A DNA stretch of 64,000 bases from Diphasiastrum complanatum. Lineage: Eukaryota > Streptophyta > Lycopodiopsida > Lycopodiales > Lycopodiaceae. This document shows positions 37,758 through 51,769 of the stretch, in pieces. Position numbers and translations under genes: made by a program. The stretch spans positions 4,071,611 to 4,135,610 of the forward strand of contig CM055100.1 in the NCBI GenBank assembly GCA_029204225.1, in the 5' to 3' direction. The notes beneath the pieces were generated by a model, which saw only the letters and a program-made list of their open reading frames with translations, was not told the origin of the DNA and ran no database searches. Every line of letters starts with the position of its first letter. Within the stretch, counting starts at the first letter, position 1.

Positions 37758-38942
37758 ATCAGCTACAACCTGTATATGTGAATCAACATCAGTAGGAACC
37801 TGTATATGTGACTCTGACTAACTATGGGATACAATGACGAGCTCAGGTAGATCAATAACTATCTCAAGTAAATCAGGCAACTCGCTCAAACTGTGTGATA
37901 TAGGATCCTGAAGGTCAGCGAACTCTGTAGACGTGTAACGTCGGACAAAAGCAGGTCGAGGGTCCACAATGCAAGGAACTAGAACTGAAGGGGCAGGTGT
38001 AGGGGTGGACATAGCAGGAAAAGATGAAGCAGAAGGACGGTGGGTCGGGAGAAGCGGGAAGGAAGGGTGTCAGAGTACTTGTGCTGTAAAGTACTGGCAA
38101 GAGACATCGCCTCAACAAGTGTGGGAGGACGGAAGGAAGAAACATCGTAACATAAGGCACCACGAAGCCCAACAATGTAACAAGAAATAAGCTCATTGGG
38201 CGGTAGATCTGTGAAAAGATAAGAAAGCTCCATAAACTGATCTGTATAAAAAGCAAGGTCACTGGTCTGAGTGAGACCACGGAATGTATCATGTTGGCGG
38301 TCGAGCCACTGAGGATCAATCATAGCATGACGGAGGTTACGGCGAAAGGTATGCCATATATGGAGCCCTTCCCGATCAAAATCAGCTCAATAAACTTGCC
38401 ACCACGTGGCGGCGCGTCCATCTAAGTGTAAAGCAGCCAACTGGATCTTCTGAGGATCAGTCTTAGGGTAGATTTGAAAATATGTGTCAAGCTTAGCAAA
38501 CCAATTCTCTAATAAGTTCCCGTCAAAGGAACCGGAATAGGTAGCAAGCTGTACCCTATCACGAAAGTCTCGAGCAAAGTGTGGGTCAGGAACTGGGGGA
38601 CGTGGAAAGAAACCAGGAGGTGGGTTAGGTGGAATGAACGGTCCACCACCAGGCTGACTAGCAGAAGAAGATGGAAATCCAAATGGAGGGGGAGTCCCAA
38701 ATGAAGGAAAGACGAGCTTTTCTAGGACCATGAGGCTGTAAAGAATCAATACGTGATTGCATAGTAGGAAAGCAGGTCATAATTGTATCGAAGCAAAGAA
38801 CGAGGCCAGAAAGGGTTTCATCCATGCGCCGAAACTGATCGGATAAGTTTTCCTGAACAGTTTCACCCGGGGTAGGTGAATGTGCCATAATGATAGTGGA
38901 AGGAATAGACGAAAACTTGAGGGAGCGGACTCTTGTCGTCAC

Positions 38943-39261
38943 CCCAAATTAGTCTATAAAAACCAATATTATCACAACTAAGAAAGGGCAGCAATTAGCA
39001 AATGGAAAAAGTGAAAATGAAGGTTGTAAAAATGCGCTGGACAGCCAGGAGGGAAATGTCAAATTGGAATATCAAATGGAGTCGGAATTCCGTGAAATGT
39101 GGTTGAGGATGGGCGCTAGAAAGCCTTTTGATAAATTGTGAAAGATGGCTGGAAACGGATAAAATAATAGGCGAAAGTGACAAGTCGGAAGGGCTGGGGC
39201 AGCGATGAACAAGCTGCAGGATTTTGGCAATTTGGAATAGCAAACGATTTTACTAGAGACC
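38943..39261 (-). other. Leader of element P or unassigned sequence
   Basis: It lies upstream of the gag start on the minus strand. No second LTR, primer-binding site or target duplication was found. The boundary with LINE H is near 39245-39262. Small frames on both strands look like chance. Confidence 0.4.
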
Positions 39262-40712
<1,451 letters not shown>

Positions 40713-41644
40713 CTTTTTTATACAGAGCATATATCGATCGTACCTGGCGTCACCAGCTGGGGGTTAAGCCTGACTACTACCGGACTCACTTTCTAGTGCA
40801 GGATGCCACTGGTCTTCCAGTATTACCTCGCTATTTGTCTTCTGGACTATCACATGGTCTCCGTTTCACTTTAGGACAGTTCAGAGTCTCCTCACATCAG
40901 TTGGCTATTGAGACAGGCAGATTCCAGGGTACACCACGAGAGGAGAGACTATGCCTGCTGTGTCCCCTACATGAGATAGAGTCTGAGGAGCATTTCATCT
41001 TCAGATGCCCCATATATATATGAGATTAGAGGGAGATATCATTGTTTATTCTGTGACATGCCTACTACACTTAGAGCACTAATGGGATATGAGGACTCTC
41101 GCTGTGTTGCACTTATGCTACGAGAGATGGTCTTGTTGTGCCAGGATATGTACCAGACAGCTCACCAGCCACATCCTAGCTCTCAGGCTCAGATTACGTC
41201 TTTCCTCACCAGGAGACAGACTCGGCCCGACGACGATGACGACGACATACCACCTCACCGATGTCAGAGACAGTGTATCACTCATAGTCATGCAGCAGTT
41301 CACACTTCTCGCCTTGTTACGAGAGTACACACTTTTCACCCTCCTAGACGACGTCAGCGACGGCCCATACCTCCTGATACAGCTCGTATTATGTCTTTTT
41401 TCAGCAACAGCCGTATCTGACACTATCTAATACTACTCTACTCTACTCTACTCTACTCATGGCAGCTATTCTTGTTCCCACTTATGGACAGTTGGCAGTT
41501 TGTAGTTTACAGTTATATTACTCATTTCTCTCTTATGCATAGTTTTTTCTTGGAGACGTTTATATACGCTCCCATGGTTTTCACATACTTGACATGTACT
41601 CCTTTTGGTCTTATATGCCTTTTGGCATGGAAAAGACATTAATA

Positions 41645-41647
<3 letters not shown>
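40713..41647 (+). mobile_element. LINE I: 5'-truncated, zinc region and intact 3' end
   Basis: It starts at FLYRAYIDRTWRHQLGVKPD directly after the TC run. It then shows FTLGQFRVSSHQLAIETGRF, the zinc motif CLLCPLHEIESEEHFIFRCP, and an Asp-rich tail (RPDDDDDDIPPHR) up to MSFFSNSRI. The 3' end has hairpin ATGCC-TTTT-GGCAT (41615-41628), ACATTAATAAAGC and (TC)n. It is about 930 bp long. Confidence 0.87.

Positions 41648-41707
<60 letters not shown>
41648..41707. repeat. (TC)n tract, tail of LINE I
   Basis: A 60-bp CT run between LINE I and LINE J; same arrangement as at 40606-40712. Confidence 0.95.
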
Positions 41708-41711
<4 letters not shown>

Positions 41712-42190
41712 GAGCTCCCCTCAAGTACTCATCAGTATATCAGGCGCACCTTATATCGGGCATATCTCGACCGTACTTGGAGGCAACAGCTTGGGGTTAA
41801 ACCCGACTATTACTGGACTCATTTTATTGAGCTTGACATAGCAGGGTTCCCGATCTTACCACAGTATTTGGACTCAAGACTATCACATTGCCTTAGATTT
41901 ACATTGGGACAGCTCCGTGTATCATCACATCAGTTGGCTATTGAGACTGGTAGATTCCAGGGTACCCCGAGAGAGGAGCGGATTTGCCAGTTATGCTCCT
42001 TAGATGAGGTGGAGTCAGAGGAGCACTTTATCTTTAGGTGCCCGGTGTATTACGAGATCAGAGGGAGATACCACTGTTTGTTCCGTGACACACCTGTCAC
42101 CTTACAATTGCTCATAGCCTATGAGGACTCCCGATGCGCTGCACTCATGATACGAGAGATGTTTATACTATGTTTGGGACTAACATCATT
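41708..42190 (+). mobile_element. LINE J: 5'- and 3'-truncated zinc region
   Basis: It starts in the linker (HQYIRRTLYRAYLDRT-like, frame broken). It reads LSHCLRFTLGQLRVSSHQLA, then CQLCSLDEVESEEHFIFRCP and VYYEIRGRYHCLFRDTPVTL. It ends around 42185 without 3' UTR, hairpin or tail, joining unassigned DNA. Confidence 0.82.
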
Positions 42191-42880
42191 CGCATGAAAT
42201 CGTGACAAAACAACGGTACAAAAGTAGCTCTAGTAGTTCCTATATGTAGCCCACATCGAGGGCAATGTTTTATGAGGGTGAGTGATTGGAGACATTTTCC
42301 ATATTTCTGTTTTGACCATTATTACTAGACACACTTTTTCATTACATTTTATAGGCCCTGGAACACTATTTTACATGGTTCCTAATTTCAGCCCTAATTT
42401 TTTAATTTCATATTTCCCTCACTACATTGAAGGGAGGTAGATTTACTTAGTAGAAATAGCCACTAAGGCTATGCATTATACAGGTTTTCATGTTTTGGAG
42501 TCTTGAGCTTCAATTTGCAAATCTGCCTGAGCTATTGGTGGCCATTGATATTCATGCGTATTCCTTTTTTCTTAGTTGGAGATGCTTTGTGGATGCCACT
42601 TGCTGCTTTATGCTACATTTAATACCAAAATATGTGATTGAGTTCATACAAATGTCCACACTTGATATATTACCATGAAAGACACTTGAGAGCAATTGCA
42701 TGGGTACTGTGTGGATAGTATTGGACGCAGGTTCTGGTATGAAAGATCCAAGTGTGAATATATTCCTGAATGTGGAAAAAACCCAAGTCCATGGATTTTT
42801 TAGTCATAATAAATACTCATTAAGGAGGCCATTTTGAAAATAAGAATTATTTTGTTACGTTTGAGTCTAGCAACTGTGGG
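42190..42880 (+). other. Unassigned intron sequence
   Basis: It begins with a copia-like phrase (CCCACATCGAGGGCAATG near 42250) but has no recognisable coding segment. A small frame at 42490-42678 has no domain. Confidence 0.5.
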
Positions 42881-42885
42881 TTTGT

Positions 42886-43500
42886 CATGTTAGTTTTGTC
42901 AATTAAATGTCATGTCAGGGCTTTGTGTGATTTATTGAATAGAAGCACAAGTACTTATGACTTACCTTATTTACGAGTCACTATGTTAGGCATCAACATC
43001 ATATTCGACGAGGTAAGTCTGAAGTTTTTCAAAACCCAATACATGCCAACTAATATCTTTACTAAAGGGTTAACTTAGGAAGCACACAAGAATTTTTATG
43101 TTATCTTGAATCTGAAAATCAAGGTATTCAAGGATCCAGATTAAGGGGGGGTGTTGGATTTCTATCCTCTCCATCCCTTATCTCACTGCTAATCTAGATC
43201 CATTCATTTGCTGGGTAAATGCATTCAATGCTTGAATTACTAATTCTATAGCTGTAGGGCAGTCCTTGTCAAGGTCAAACAAAACTCGAGCTTTGTTATT
43301 AATAAGCTACATTTTTTGTCCTCAATTTTCCTCTTAGTGACACACGTATAATGTATGTCTTATTTCCTCTCTCTCTTGTATGTGTTCTTGGAGTGTGTGG
43401 CTTAAGGAATTCTTGCTATGTTATTTTTTATGGTGGTGTGTTCTTGAGTTAATCATCAACTCTTATATAGAGTTATAATTTGTGAGCAATTTGGCAATCC
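42886..43500 (+). mobile_element. Copia 3' end: RNase H tail, polypurine tract and LTR
   Basis: The frame around 43005-43078 reads DEVSLKFFKTQYMPTNIFTK and GLT, the typical copia end 'ADIFTKGL'. The polypurine TTAAGGGGGGG is followed by TGTTGGATTTC at 43152, the LTR start. The LTR runs to about 43480-43500; its CA end was not fixed. The rest of pol is absent. Confidence 0.75.
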
Positions 43501-43632
43501 TAGAAAGCATGTCAGCAGAATGTGAGGGATTTCCAGCTCCGACAATTATGAAGTTTGTGCATGAACCTTGGCTTCAAGGCTGAAGCTCATTGTTGTTTAT
43601 GGCGATTGTCACTAATGTTACAAGTGAGGTAA

Positions 43633-44499
<867 letters not shown>

Positions 44500-44500
<1 letters not shown>

Positions 44501-45115
44501 AGCTGGCTTTCTCAACCCACGGTATATTGAGTCACTGCCTCAAGCTCATCTTCTGATGAACCAAAAGAGTTGGAGAAAGCAGACATGTCTGCTCCTAATG
44601 ATGTCCTCTCAGAAACAGAACAGTCCCTCACTCGTTCACATAACACCATTGTCAATATAACATCTGCGGAAACTTTTCCATCATGAAAACACTGATAATC
44701 ATGCTGCAAGGCAGATTCGAAAGACCGTTGAAAGTCGACAAAGTAGCAATAAAGACATGGCTTACTTTGCTTGACTTCCTTCATAGATATCCTTGAGAGT
44801 GAATCGATCTTGTGTAGTGGAATGATGTGACTGGAACTAGCTTGACCCAATGGCATGGCACTTAATTGGTCTCATCACACATCAAAATCTTTATGGATTG
44901 GGTGGATGTACACCAGGATGGAGAGAAAATTGGTAAACATAGCATCAGATAGGCCTGCCGTTAAAAGAGCAACAACATTGTGAACATGGATGAAGAGTTC
45001 AGCCTCAAAGTCAATAGTTCATGTTCTTGACATGTTTGTAGCTTCTTAATTGCTTTTTGATTTGTTGGAGTGGTGAAAAGTGAGACTTGAAGGGTGTGTA
45101 GGTATAGTGATGGGT
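44500..45115 (-). mobile_element. LINE U: diverged RT fragment
   Basis: The minus strand reads KAIKKLQTCQEHELLTLEAE-like sequence upstream of RT (about 45050) and then SRISMKEVKQSKPCLYCYFV with DFQRSFESALQHD (about 44790). The latter corresponds to the 'VYCCF-DFRKAFDS-PR' palm of the other LINEs. It is more diverged than A-M and carries frameshifts. Confidence 0.65.
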
Positions 45116-45121
45116 GTGTAG

Positions 45122-46072
45122 TCAGCACAACATAAAAACTAGTGACATAAATTTTCTAGCCATGTGCATGTTTTCCCAAAATTGTGTAGTATACCATCTT
45201 TCCAAAGCTGTAAGATATTCTTTGATCAGCTCGGGGTTGCGTAAAAGTGTCGCCTTCCTCCACTCTGGTTGAGGATGTAGGAGCGAAAGGACATCAGCCG
45301 GCTTCTTTTTGAGTAGCTCCTCGAGCTTTCCTGGTAGTGTATAGCCGCCTCCGGTGGTGACATCTGGATATTTCTTCTCGAAGAGGGCCGGCTGTTCAGA
45401 ATCAGGTACCGTAAAGACTTTATTGTACCAGTGTTTATGTACCGCCACAGGATCAGGGAGGTTATCCACAAGGTTAGGAGGAACTGTGGAAGTGGAGGAG
45501 AGATCAGATTTGGGCGGAGAAGAGGAGGTGGGAGGTGGTGAAGAGGCACGAGGAGGAGAACTGGCGCGAGGCGGTGAAAGGCCGCGAGGTGGAGATGCAA
45601 TCTCGAGTTCGGGCATGTTAAGATTGATCTGAAAGGTTTTGGTGGCTTCTGCCTGAGTGTCATACAGAAGTTCCTGGTCGAAGGTGCGATCTCCGCCAGT
45701 TTGAAGGTCGAAGTGAGGGAAGGTTAGCTGAAGTTGGTGGTAGTCGAAAGTGGAGGCGGATTCGATGAATGGGAAGTCAGAAATCTGGCAGGGATGCCTG
45801 ATGGATGGATCTTGGATGATGGCGTTATAATGAGCCAAGGCTGCGTTGTAGCAGACGATGAGGGTGGCGGGATGATACTATTGGCAATCATAAGAAAGGG
45901 CTTTGAGCGCGTTAAAAGCAAGGCGTAGGGCGTCAGGAAGTGCGGCGGCGGTGGTTTGGCAGTGCTTGATGTGCTCTGCGAGGGCGTGGGAAGGCGGTTG
46001 CGAAACGGTTTTCGCTTCATTGTCGCAAACAATTTTGTTTCTTTTAAATTTTCTTTTGTGCGGAAGCTTCAC
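45122..46072 (-). other. Unrecognised ORF with one in-frame stop beside the copia LTR
   Basis: A minus-strand frame of 316 codons, open except for one stop at about 45880. The N-terminal part is basic (MKLPHKRKFKRNKIVCDNEA) then helical (SHALAEHIKHCQTTAAALPD). The middle is Ser/Pro-rich with a PPRASSP repeat (LSPPRASSPPRASSPPPTSS). The C-terminal third is WYNKVFTVPDSEQPALFEKK and LHPQPEWRKATLLRNPELIK. I do not recognise it. It starts just downstream (minus strand) of the LTR at 46075-46791, the position of gag in a retrotransposon, so a divergent gag of a second, tandem element is the best guess. Confidence 0.45.
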
Positions 46073-46074
46073 AG

Positions 46075-46791
46075 GAACCTAGACACGCGACTACACATCA
46101 CAGAACACATTTCATTCTAGCAATCAAGACAGCGTAAGACAAGGAGATGCACGAAAATAGAGCAATCAATTATCAGTTTGATTTTTAGAGCGAGATCGTC
46201 AGTGTCTCACTCGTTGGCGGCCTGACGCTCAGCTCTTTCGCTGTGTTCTGCTCGTTGGCAGACTTTCATGCACAGCTCTCTCATTTCTAGTCTTTTTCGT
46301 TTTCTGCTCTACTCTCTCTGTGTCTCTCTGTTTCTTACAGTATTACAGTCTCTTCTATCTATATATTTTTTGGATCCAAAAAGCGATAGTTTATATCTCC
46401 ACTGTGTGGAGTTTATAGGATAGTTACACAGAGAATCACAAGAGTAGTTAACGCTAATCAACTTTACTCTCCGTCGTTGCCATCCGTTTCAGCTAGGCGT
46501 GAAGTCTAAGACTCCAAGCCCGTTGAGCTGCCAGCTGGCAGTGCGAAAGATTCCCCTTCGTTTCTTTCTTTTCCTTTCGTTTCCTTTCGTTTCCTTTGTT
46601 TCTTTCGTGTCTTTTCGTTTTGCGTCGCTTTGCGGTTCTTGCGGTTTTTACGATTCGCGAATGATTTGCGAATCATTCGTCCTTGGTTTGTCCCTTAAGC
46701 ACGCTGACTTTCGCAAATCGTTCGACCTTTGAGTCAAGGCTCGTTGACTTTCACGTTGTGGCAAAGTTGCAGGAGTTCACCATTTCTGACA
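46075..46791 (-). mobile_element. LTR of copia element S (about 0.7 kb)
   Basis: The polypurine AAGAGGGAG precedes TGTCAGAAATGG on the minus strand, so the LTR starts at 46791. A TATATAGATA-like promoter lies near 46365. A long A/G-rich stretch (AAAGGAAACGAAAGG type) precedes it. The other end is approximate. It acts as the 3' LTR of S, yet an open frame begins right after it on the other side. Confidence 0.65.
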
Positions 46792-49700
46792 CTCCCTCTT
46801 GAACCTTGCAGCTTTGCACGTTTAATCCAATTGCCTTTCTTTGCTTGGCAAAGAGTGGCTTGTCGAGCGGCTTCGTGAGTAGATTTGCAATCATGTCTTC
46901 TGATTTTATGTATTGGACCTGGAGCTCTCCTTTCGAGATGATGGTACTTCAGAGGTATGTGTATTGTCTTTGAATGGAAGACAGGATCTTGGGATAGATA
47001 AATGGCACTCTGAGAGTCCATCATCATCGTACATGGCCCTTCTTGTGGTATCCCGATTGCTTCTAGCATCATCTGCACCCACACTACCTCGTTCGCCACC
47101 TTTGAAGTTGCGACGTATTCAGCTTCACAAGAGGATTGAGCCACCAAGGTTTGCTTTTTGCATATCCAGCTGATTGCAGCTCCGCACACTATTGTACATC
47201 CTCCAGTTATGGACTTGTTGTCATCTTTGCAGCTCGCCCAGCTTGCATCACTGTAGTGATGCAGCTCGATTCCTTTTCTTTCGTTTTCTGTTCTGTAGGT
47301 TAATCCCATATTTTGGGTACCTTTCAAATACTGTAGGATTCGTTTTGCCATTTGCCAATGTGCCATGCCAGGATTGGAAGAGAATTGGCTTAGGGCGTAA
47401 ACAGAGAAAGCTAGATCGGGTCTGGTACAAATTGTAAGGTACATCAGACTACCGATCAAGTTTTGGTAGGGTATACCTGCCATCTTCTGTTCTTCCACTT
47501 CCGTTTTTGGGCAATCTTGCTTCGTCAGCTTGGCTCCAGCTATCATTGGTGTGGCCTTTTCCTTGCAGTCCATCATGTGATACTGCTTGAGCACCTTTCT
47601 AGCATATTCTGACTGACTCAAGTGCATTTCGCCCTTTGTTCGATCTCTTCTGATCTCCAGCCCGAGGCATTTCGTTGCTTCTCCTAGATCTGTGATTTCA
47701 TAACTTTCAGAAATCTGACTCTTCGTGTCTTTGATTAGCATCAAGGAATTTCCTATCATCGGGAATCATCCACGAATATAGTCAGTATCACAATATCCTT
47801 TCCTACTCTTTTTATATAGACATTACAGTCCGGTTGTGTAGGATTGAAGTCTAGAGACTTCAAAAGACTATCGAGCTTCTTATACCAAGCTCGTGATGCC
47901 TGTTTTAGACCATAGATGCATCTTTGCAACCGACAGACATTGTCGATTGTCGGGGTCTTCAAATCCTTCAGGCTGCTTCATGAAGATTTCCTCCTCTAGA
48001 TCTGCGTGGAGAAAGGCTGTTTTCACATCAATCTGGTGAATTTCCAGATTGTGCTGTGTGGCGTATGCAAGGAGTAGTCGTATGCTTGTCATCTTGACCA
48101 TCAGCGAATAGGTGTCGAAATAATCAACACCATATCTTTGCGTGTAGCCCTTCGCGACAAGCCTTGCCTTGTAGCGGCCAACGGTGCCATCTGATCTCAT
48201 CTTCTTCTTGTACACCCACTTGCAGTCGACTATTTTCTTGTTTCCTGGCAGTGGCTCTAATGTCCATGCCTCGTTTCGCCTCATCGACTCGATGTCCTCT
48301 GACATTGCTTGCTTCCAGAATTCTCCCTCTGGACTCTGGACAGCTTCTTGATATGTTGTTGGTTCTTCAATGAAGCTGTAGTACTCGAAGTGCATGTCTT
48401 CGCTCCACTGAAGATTGTCAGAGTAACGGTCTAGAGGTCTTCTTTGTCTTGTTGACCTTCTAGGTTCGTTTCGTCGCTACTCGAACATTTCGGGTTTGAT
48501 CTTCTGCTTCCTGCTGCTTTGGAGTCTGTGGCTCTACATTCTGATTTGATGTTTGTCCTTGATCTCCCTCTTGAATTGGCAGCAGTGTGAAGATCTCATG
48601 GTCTCTTTCATCTTTTAGTCTAGGGAATATGGACTCATCGAACTTCACATCTCCGCTCGAAACAACCTTTTTCGTGGTTGGATCGTAGAGTCTGTACACT
48701 TGTGTTCCGTTCGAGTATCCGACCATGATTGTTTGCTCTGATTTGTCATCGAGCTTGCTTCTTTTGTCTTTTGGAATGTGCTTATATGCTGCACATCCGA
48801 ACACACGTACGTATGATAGATCAGGCTTTCTACCCGTCCACATTTTGTACGACATCTTATCTTCCAGCGCTGTCGTTGTGGATCTGTTCTGCAGGTGTAC
48901 TGCTGCAGCTATTGCCTCAACCCAGAATTGACTTGGCAATCGAGCCTGTGCCATCATGCATCTGGCTCCTTCGACTAGCGTTCTGTTTCTTCTTTCTGCA
49001 ACACCATTGTATTCTGGTGTGTATGCAGGAGTGAACTGGTGTTCTATCCCCTGTTCTTGGCAAAATCTTGAGAATTCTTTGCTTTTGTATTCACCTCCGT
49101 TGTCAGATCTGAGGATCTGTATCCTCTTTGAGGTGTGTCGCTCTGCAAATGCCACGAACTTCTTGAAGGATCAAACACTTCAGATTTCTTCTTTAGGTAG
49201 TAGATTGTGGTCATCCAGCTGTAATCATCCATGAACGTCAGAAAATACCTCGAGCCTGAGAGCGAATCCACCTTCATCGGTCCACAGACATCTGAGTGGA
49301 CGAGCTCAAGAACTTCCTTGGCTCTTCTTCCCTCATGTGCGGATGGATTCCGATGTTGTTTGCCTTTCTGACAGGCTTCGCAGAACTCAGTTTCGGGCCT
49401 TGATATCTTGAGACCTGTGACTATGTCTTTCTTGCACATGTCATACAGGCTCCGCATGTTCAGATGATACATTCTCCTATGCCAGAGCTGATCTTCATTT
49501 TCTGATGCATTTAATATGCTATCAGAGTTGCTGATTATCTTGGCCTGGTAGAGGTTTCCTTCTCTGCATCCGACCGTCAGCAACTTGTTTGTCGTTTTCT
49601 CGATCATGCGGCATGTGTTGCCGTCGAACAAAACTCGAATTTCAAGATCTGCCATCTTGGAGACTGATAGCAGATCTTTTTTCTTAGTGAAGGCACGTAG

Positions 49701-49825
49701 AGTGCTCCTAGCAGCTCTGCTTGCCCTGACAGTGTTCGCAGCTGTAGAGTGCCGATGCCTTTAACATCGTGTCTGCTCCCATCACCTAGAATCACTGCTC
49801 TGCTAGACGCTCTACAAGTGGACAT
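46734..49825 (-). mobile_element. Ty1/copia element S: protease to RNase H, disrupted
   Basis: On the minus strand, 49825-49604 is the protease end (VILGDGSRHDVKGIGTL). 49655-49044 holds the GAG-pre-integrase zinc region (LWHRRMYHLNMRSLYDMCKK, CEACQKGKQHRNP) and the integrase start (SDVCGPMKVDSLSGSRYFLT). 49155-48460 holds the integrase core (SDNGGEYKSKEFSRFCQEQG, YTPEYNGVAERRNRTLVEGA). 48395-47756 holds RT (NEAWTLEPLPGNKKIVDCKW, DVKTAFLHADLEEEIFMKQP, CIYGLKQASRAWYKK). 47759-46734 holds the RT end and RNase H (SDASWASCKDDNKSITGG, SSCEAEYVATSK). A small insertion right after the catalytic FVDD (about 47760-47770) shifts frame, as do breaks near 47930 and 49120. Gag is missing, cut by element T at about 49825. 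Confidence 0.9.
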
Positions 49826-49829
49826 TGCT

Positions 49830-50271
49830 TTTTATATGAAAATTCTGCAATTTCTTGGTGAAGTAAAAAGCAGCCCACTGTTGCTACTTCTTCTAGTGAG
49901 GCAGAATATAGAGCGATATTTTCAGCCACAACAGAGTGTTTATGGCTGAGAAGACTACTTGTTGACATGAAGTTTGGCGAACCCTCAACCACTCTTATCT
50001 TCAGTGATAGTCAATGCCATTGCACGGAATCCTGCTTTTCATGCGAGGACGAAGCACATCGAGATCGATTTTCACTTTGTTCGGGAGAGACTTCATGATG
50101 GCAACATTTTACTTGAGTATTGTCCTACAGAGGATAATATTGCGGACCTCTTCACTAAGGCATTGCCTAGAGTCAGATTTGAAGCTTTATGCAAAGCTTT
50201 AAATTTAATACCACGTGCTGGTTTAATTACATAGTGAAGATTTCAGTTTTTGCATTGTCATTTAAGGAGGG
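49830..50271 (+). mobile_element. Copia element T: RNase H fragment in opposite orientation to S
   Basis: The plus strand reads KKQPTVATSSSEAEYRAIFS, then LRRLLVDMKFGEPSTTLIFS, NPAFHARTKHIEIDFHFVRE, and YCPTEDNIADLFTKALPRVR, the end of copia RNase H, with one frameshift near 50010. It ends with a stop, then the polypurine AAGGAGGG before the LTR at 50272. It belongs to a different copia lineage from S. Strands change at about 49825-49830. Confidence 0.85.
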
Positions 50272-50637
50272 TGTTAGAAATAAATGACTATGCTAAAGTT
50301 AATCCATAGGTTACTTTGACCCAAAAGGTCGAGATTTGTGTAACCATGGGTATTTAGTTATTTAGGTCATCTTAAGTTTGTCTTAAGTTCAGTTGGACCC
50401 AATTTTGGTCATGTACTGCTCATGGGTCCTTAGGGGTCTAATTTTGCTTGGGGCCCTATCTTGACTTTTGGGGGTGCCCTACATTTAGTTTGGCTAAGCA
50501 TTGCTCTCCATTGCTCTTGTTGTTGTTTTCTCTCTCTCTCTCTCTCTTAGAGTTGGGCGCCCAGCCTCTTCTCTCTTGTTTATTGTGGAGATTGATTGAT
50601 AACTAGATCTTGGTGACTTGACTCTTGCTTTCCTACA
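50272..50637 (+). mobile_element. 3' LTR of copia element T
   Basis: 366 bp from TGTTAGAAATAAATG to CTTTCCTACA, with canonical TG...CA ends. It contains a short (TC)n run near 50531-50550 and a GAGATTGATTGATAACTAG-like stretch before the end. A related LTR 3' end (sharing GGAGATTGA, GATCTTGG and TTTCCTACA) lies at about 61895-61994. Confidence 0.82.
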
Positions 50638-51600
50638 AAGTGAACCATTTTTTTGAAATTCGACAAGGGCCTATCCCTAGACCAAACTACTCATCGTATT
50701 TGATTTGGTAGTGAAGCTATGTGATAACTTCAAGCCCAGTTATTGGAGTAGGATAAGGTCTCTAATTGCATCCAACTTCAACGAGTGGGTGGGCAGGTAG
50801 AAGTCAAGCTTGAGCTCCTGAATTAACTGACAATCTCCTTTAAGTGCATGCAGTAAATATAAACCATTCAACATAAGAGTGAGACCACTTGGAACATGTG
50901 AAATAGATATGCCAAATTAGTCTAATAGACATGAGGCCTGGAAGTTGCAGGATGAGTGATGTCCAAGCTCATAGATTGCACATGTGATGTGGGCGCTAAC
51001 CATGGACATCTCTCTTTCCCCATATCAGCAACACCAAACACTTTCTTAAGGTAGATGATCAATTTAAAGACACCCTGCACTTTTATAGGATGCATTGCGA
51101 ACTTATTTAGGACAATATATTGTGGAATGGAGGACTTGGCTCGTATAATATGTCAAAGCATAATGACCTTGAATCAGGTGAGGCTAGCCCAATCTAACAA
51201 TATAATTCTAATGCACCAAGTCTTGTTGCATACATAATTGTATAGGCGACTAATGTGTCAAACAAATGACAGAGCATCCCATATATGTCCTCGATCTCCC
51301 AAAACAAAAGTGATCCGAATTGACTAAGTTGATTGGTCATGTCCCATACCAAACATGGGACTTGTGAAGAGTATGCGTAGGTATGTGTAGGAGGACTCTA
51401 TCTCTAGTGGTAGACAATCCAATGTAAACGCATGCCATAGCATATAAGAACTTAATTTATTGAAGGCCATAAAAGTGGTCTTCTTTACATTGACCTCTAG
51501 ACCCCATTTAATACCAAATATGTATTCAGGTGCTACTGTAACCCCTCTCTAGTTAGAGAGACCAAAACCATATACGTATAAGAAGATAGAAATTAGTATT
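50638..51600 (-). mobile_element. LINE V: heavily decayed LINE, post-RT region
   Basis: Complementary-strand matches to the other LINEs are visible at about 51100-51240 (the segment giving 'RIIR--I---S' read antisense) and 51340-51560 (a thumb region). No full motif is intact. It abuts the T LTR at 50637 and runs close to exon 12. Confidence 0.55.
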
Positions 51601-51664
51601 CTAGAGAAAGAGAGAGTAAGTTATGTTGCTTTAGGTGCTTACAATTTGTTTTGTTGTGTCTCAG

Positions 51665-51769
51665 GCTGCACTTGATTCAAATAACTTGTTTCATCCTGTA
51701 ACCTATGAGGGATCTATTGATTTGGAGAAGATAGAGGACCCTTTTAAGCAAATGGGCCTTGAAGCACAG
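51665..51769 (+). CDS. Host BEACH gene, exon 12 in window
   Basis: This 105-nt, phase 0-0 exon encodes AALDSNNLFHPVTYEGSIDL, then EKIEDPFKQMGLEAQ. It matches the BEACH segment 'A---NVFHPLTYEG-VDL--I-DP' that follows 'YKQ-G'. The acceptor is TCTCAG and the donor GTGGTA. The expected next segment of the 'I-EFGQTP-QLF' type was looked for in 51770-64000 and not found, so the next exon is probably beyond the window. Confidence 0.93.

Larger units (their letters stand above)
34999..38942 (-). mobile_element. Gypsy-related element P: gag and protease, pol replaced by unknown sequence
   Basis: On the minus strand, 38942-37915 encodes gag: MDETLSGLVLCFDTIM, PPPGFFPRPPVPDPHFARDF, YSGSFDGNLLENWFAKLDTY, LHLDGRAATWWQVY, then QHDTFRGLTQTSDLAFYTDQ. 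37757-36468 (429 codons) contains the protease (YIALVDTGSTHSFLSSYIST) and the QADFYIISLKHYDIIFGAAW segment that follows it in N. From there to 35000, where N and O have RT, RNase H and integrase, there is unrelated sequence with its own long frames. Only the last residues (ELFPFLPAAIHQ) again match the O end. It is probably non-autonomous, moved by a relative with the same LTR such as O. Confidence 0.78.
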
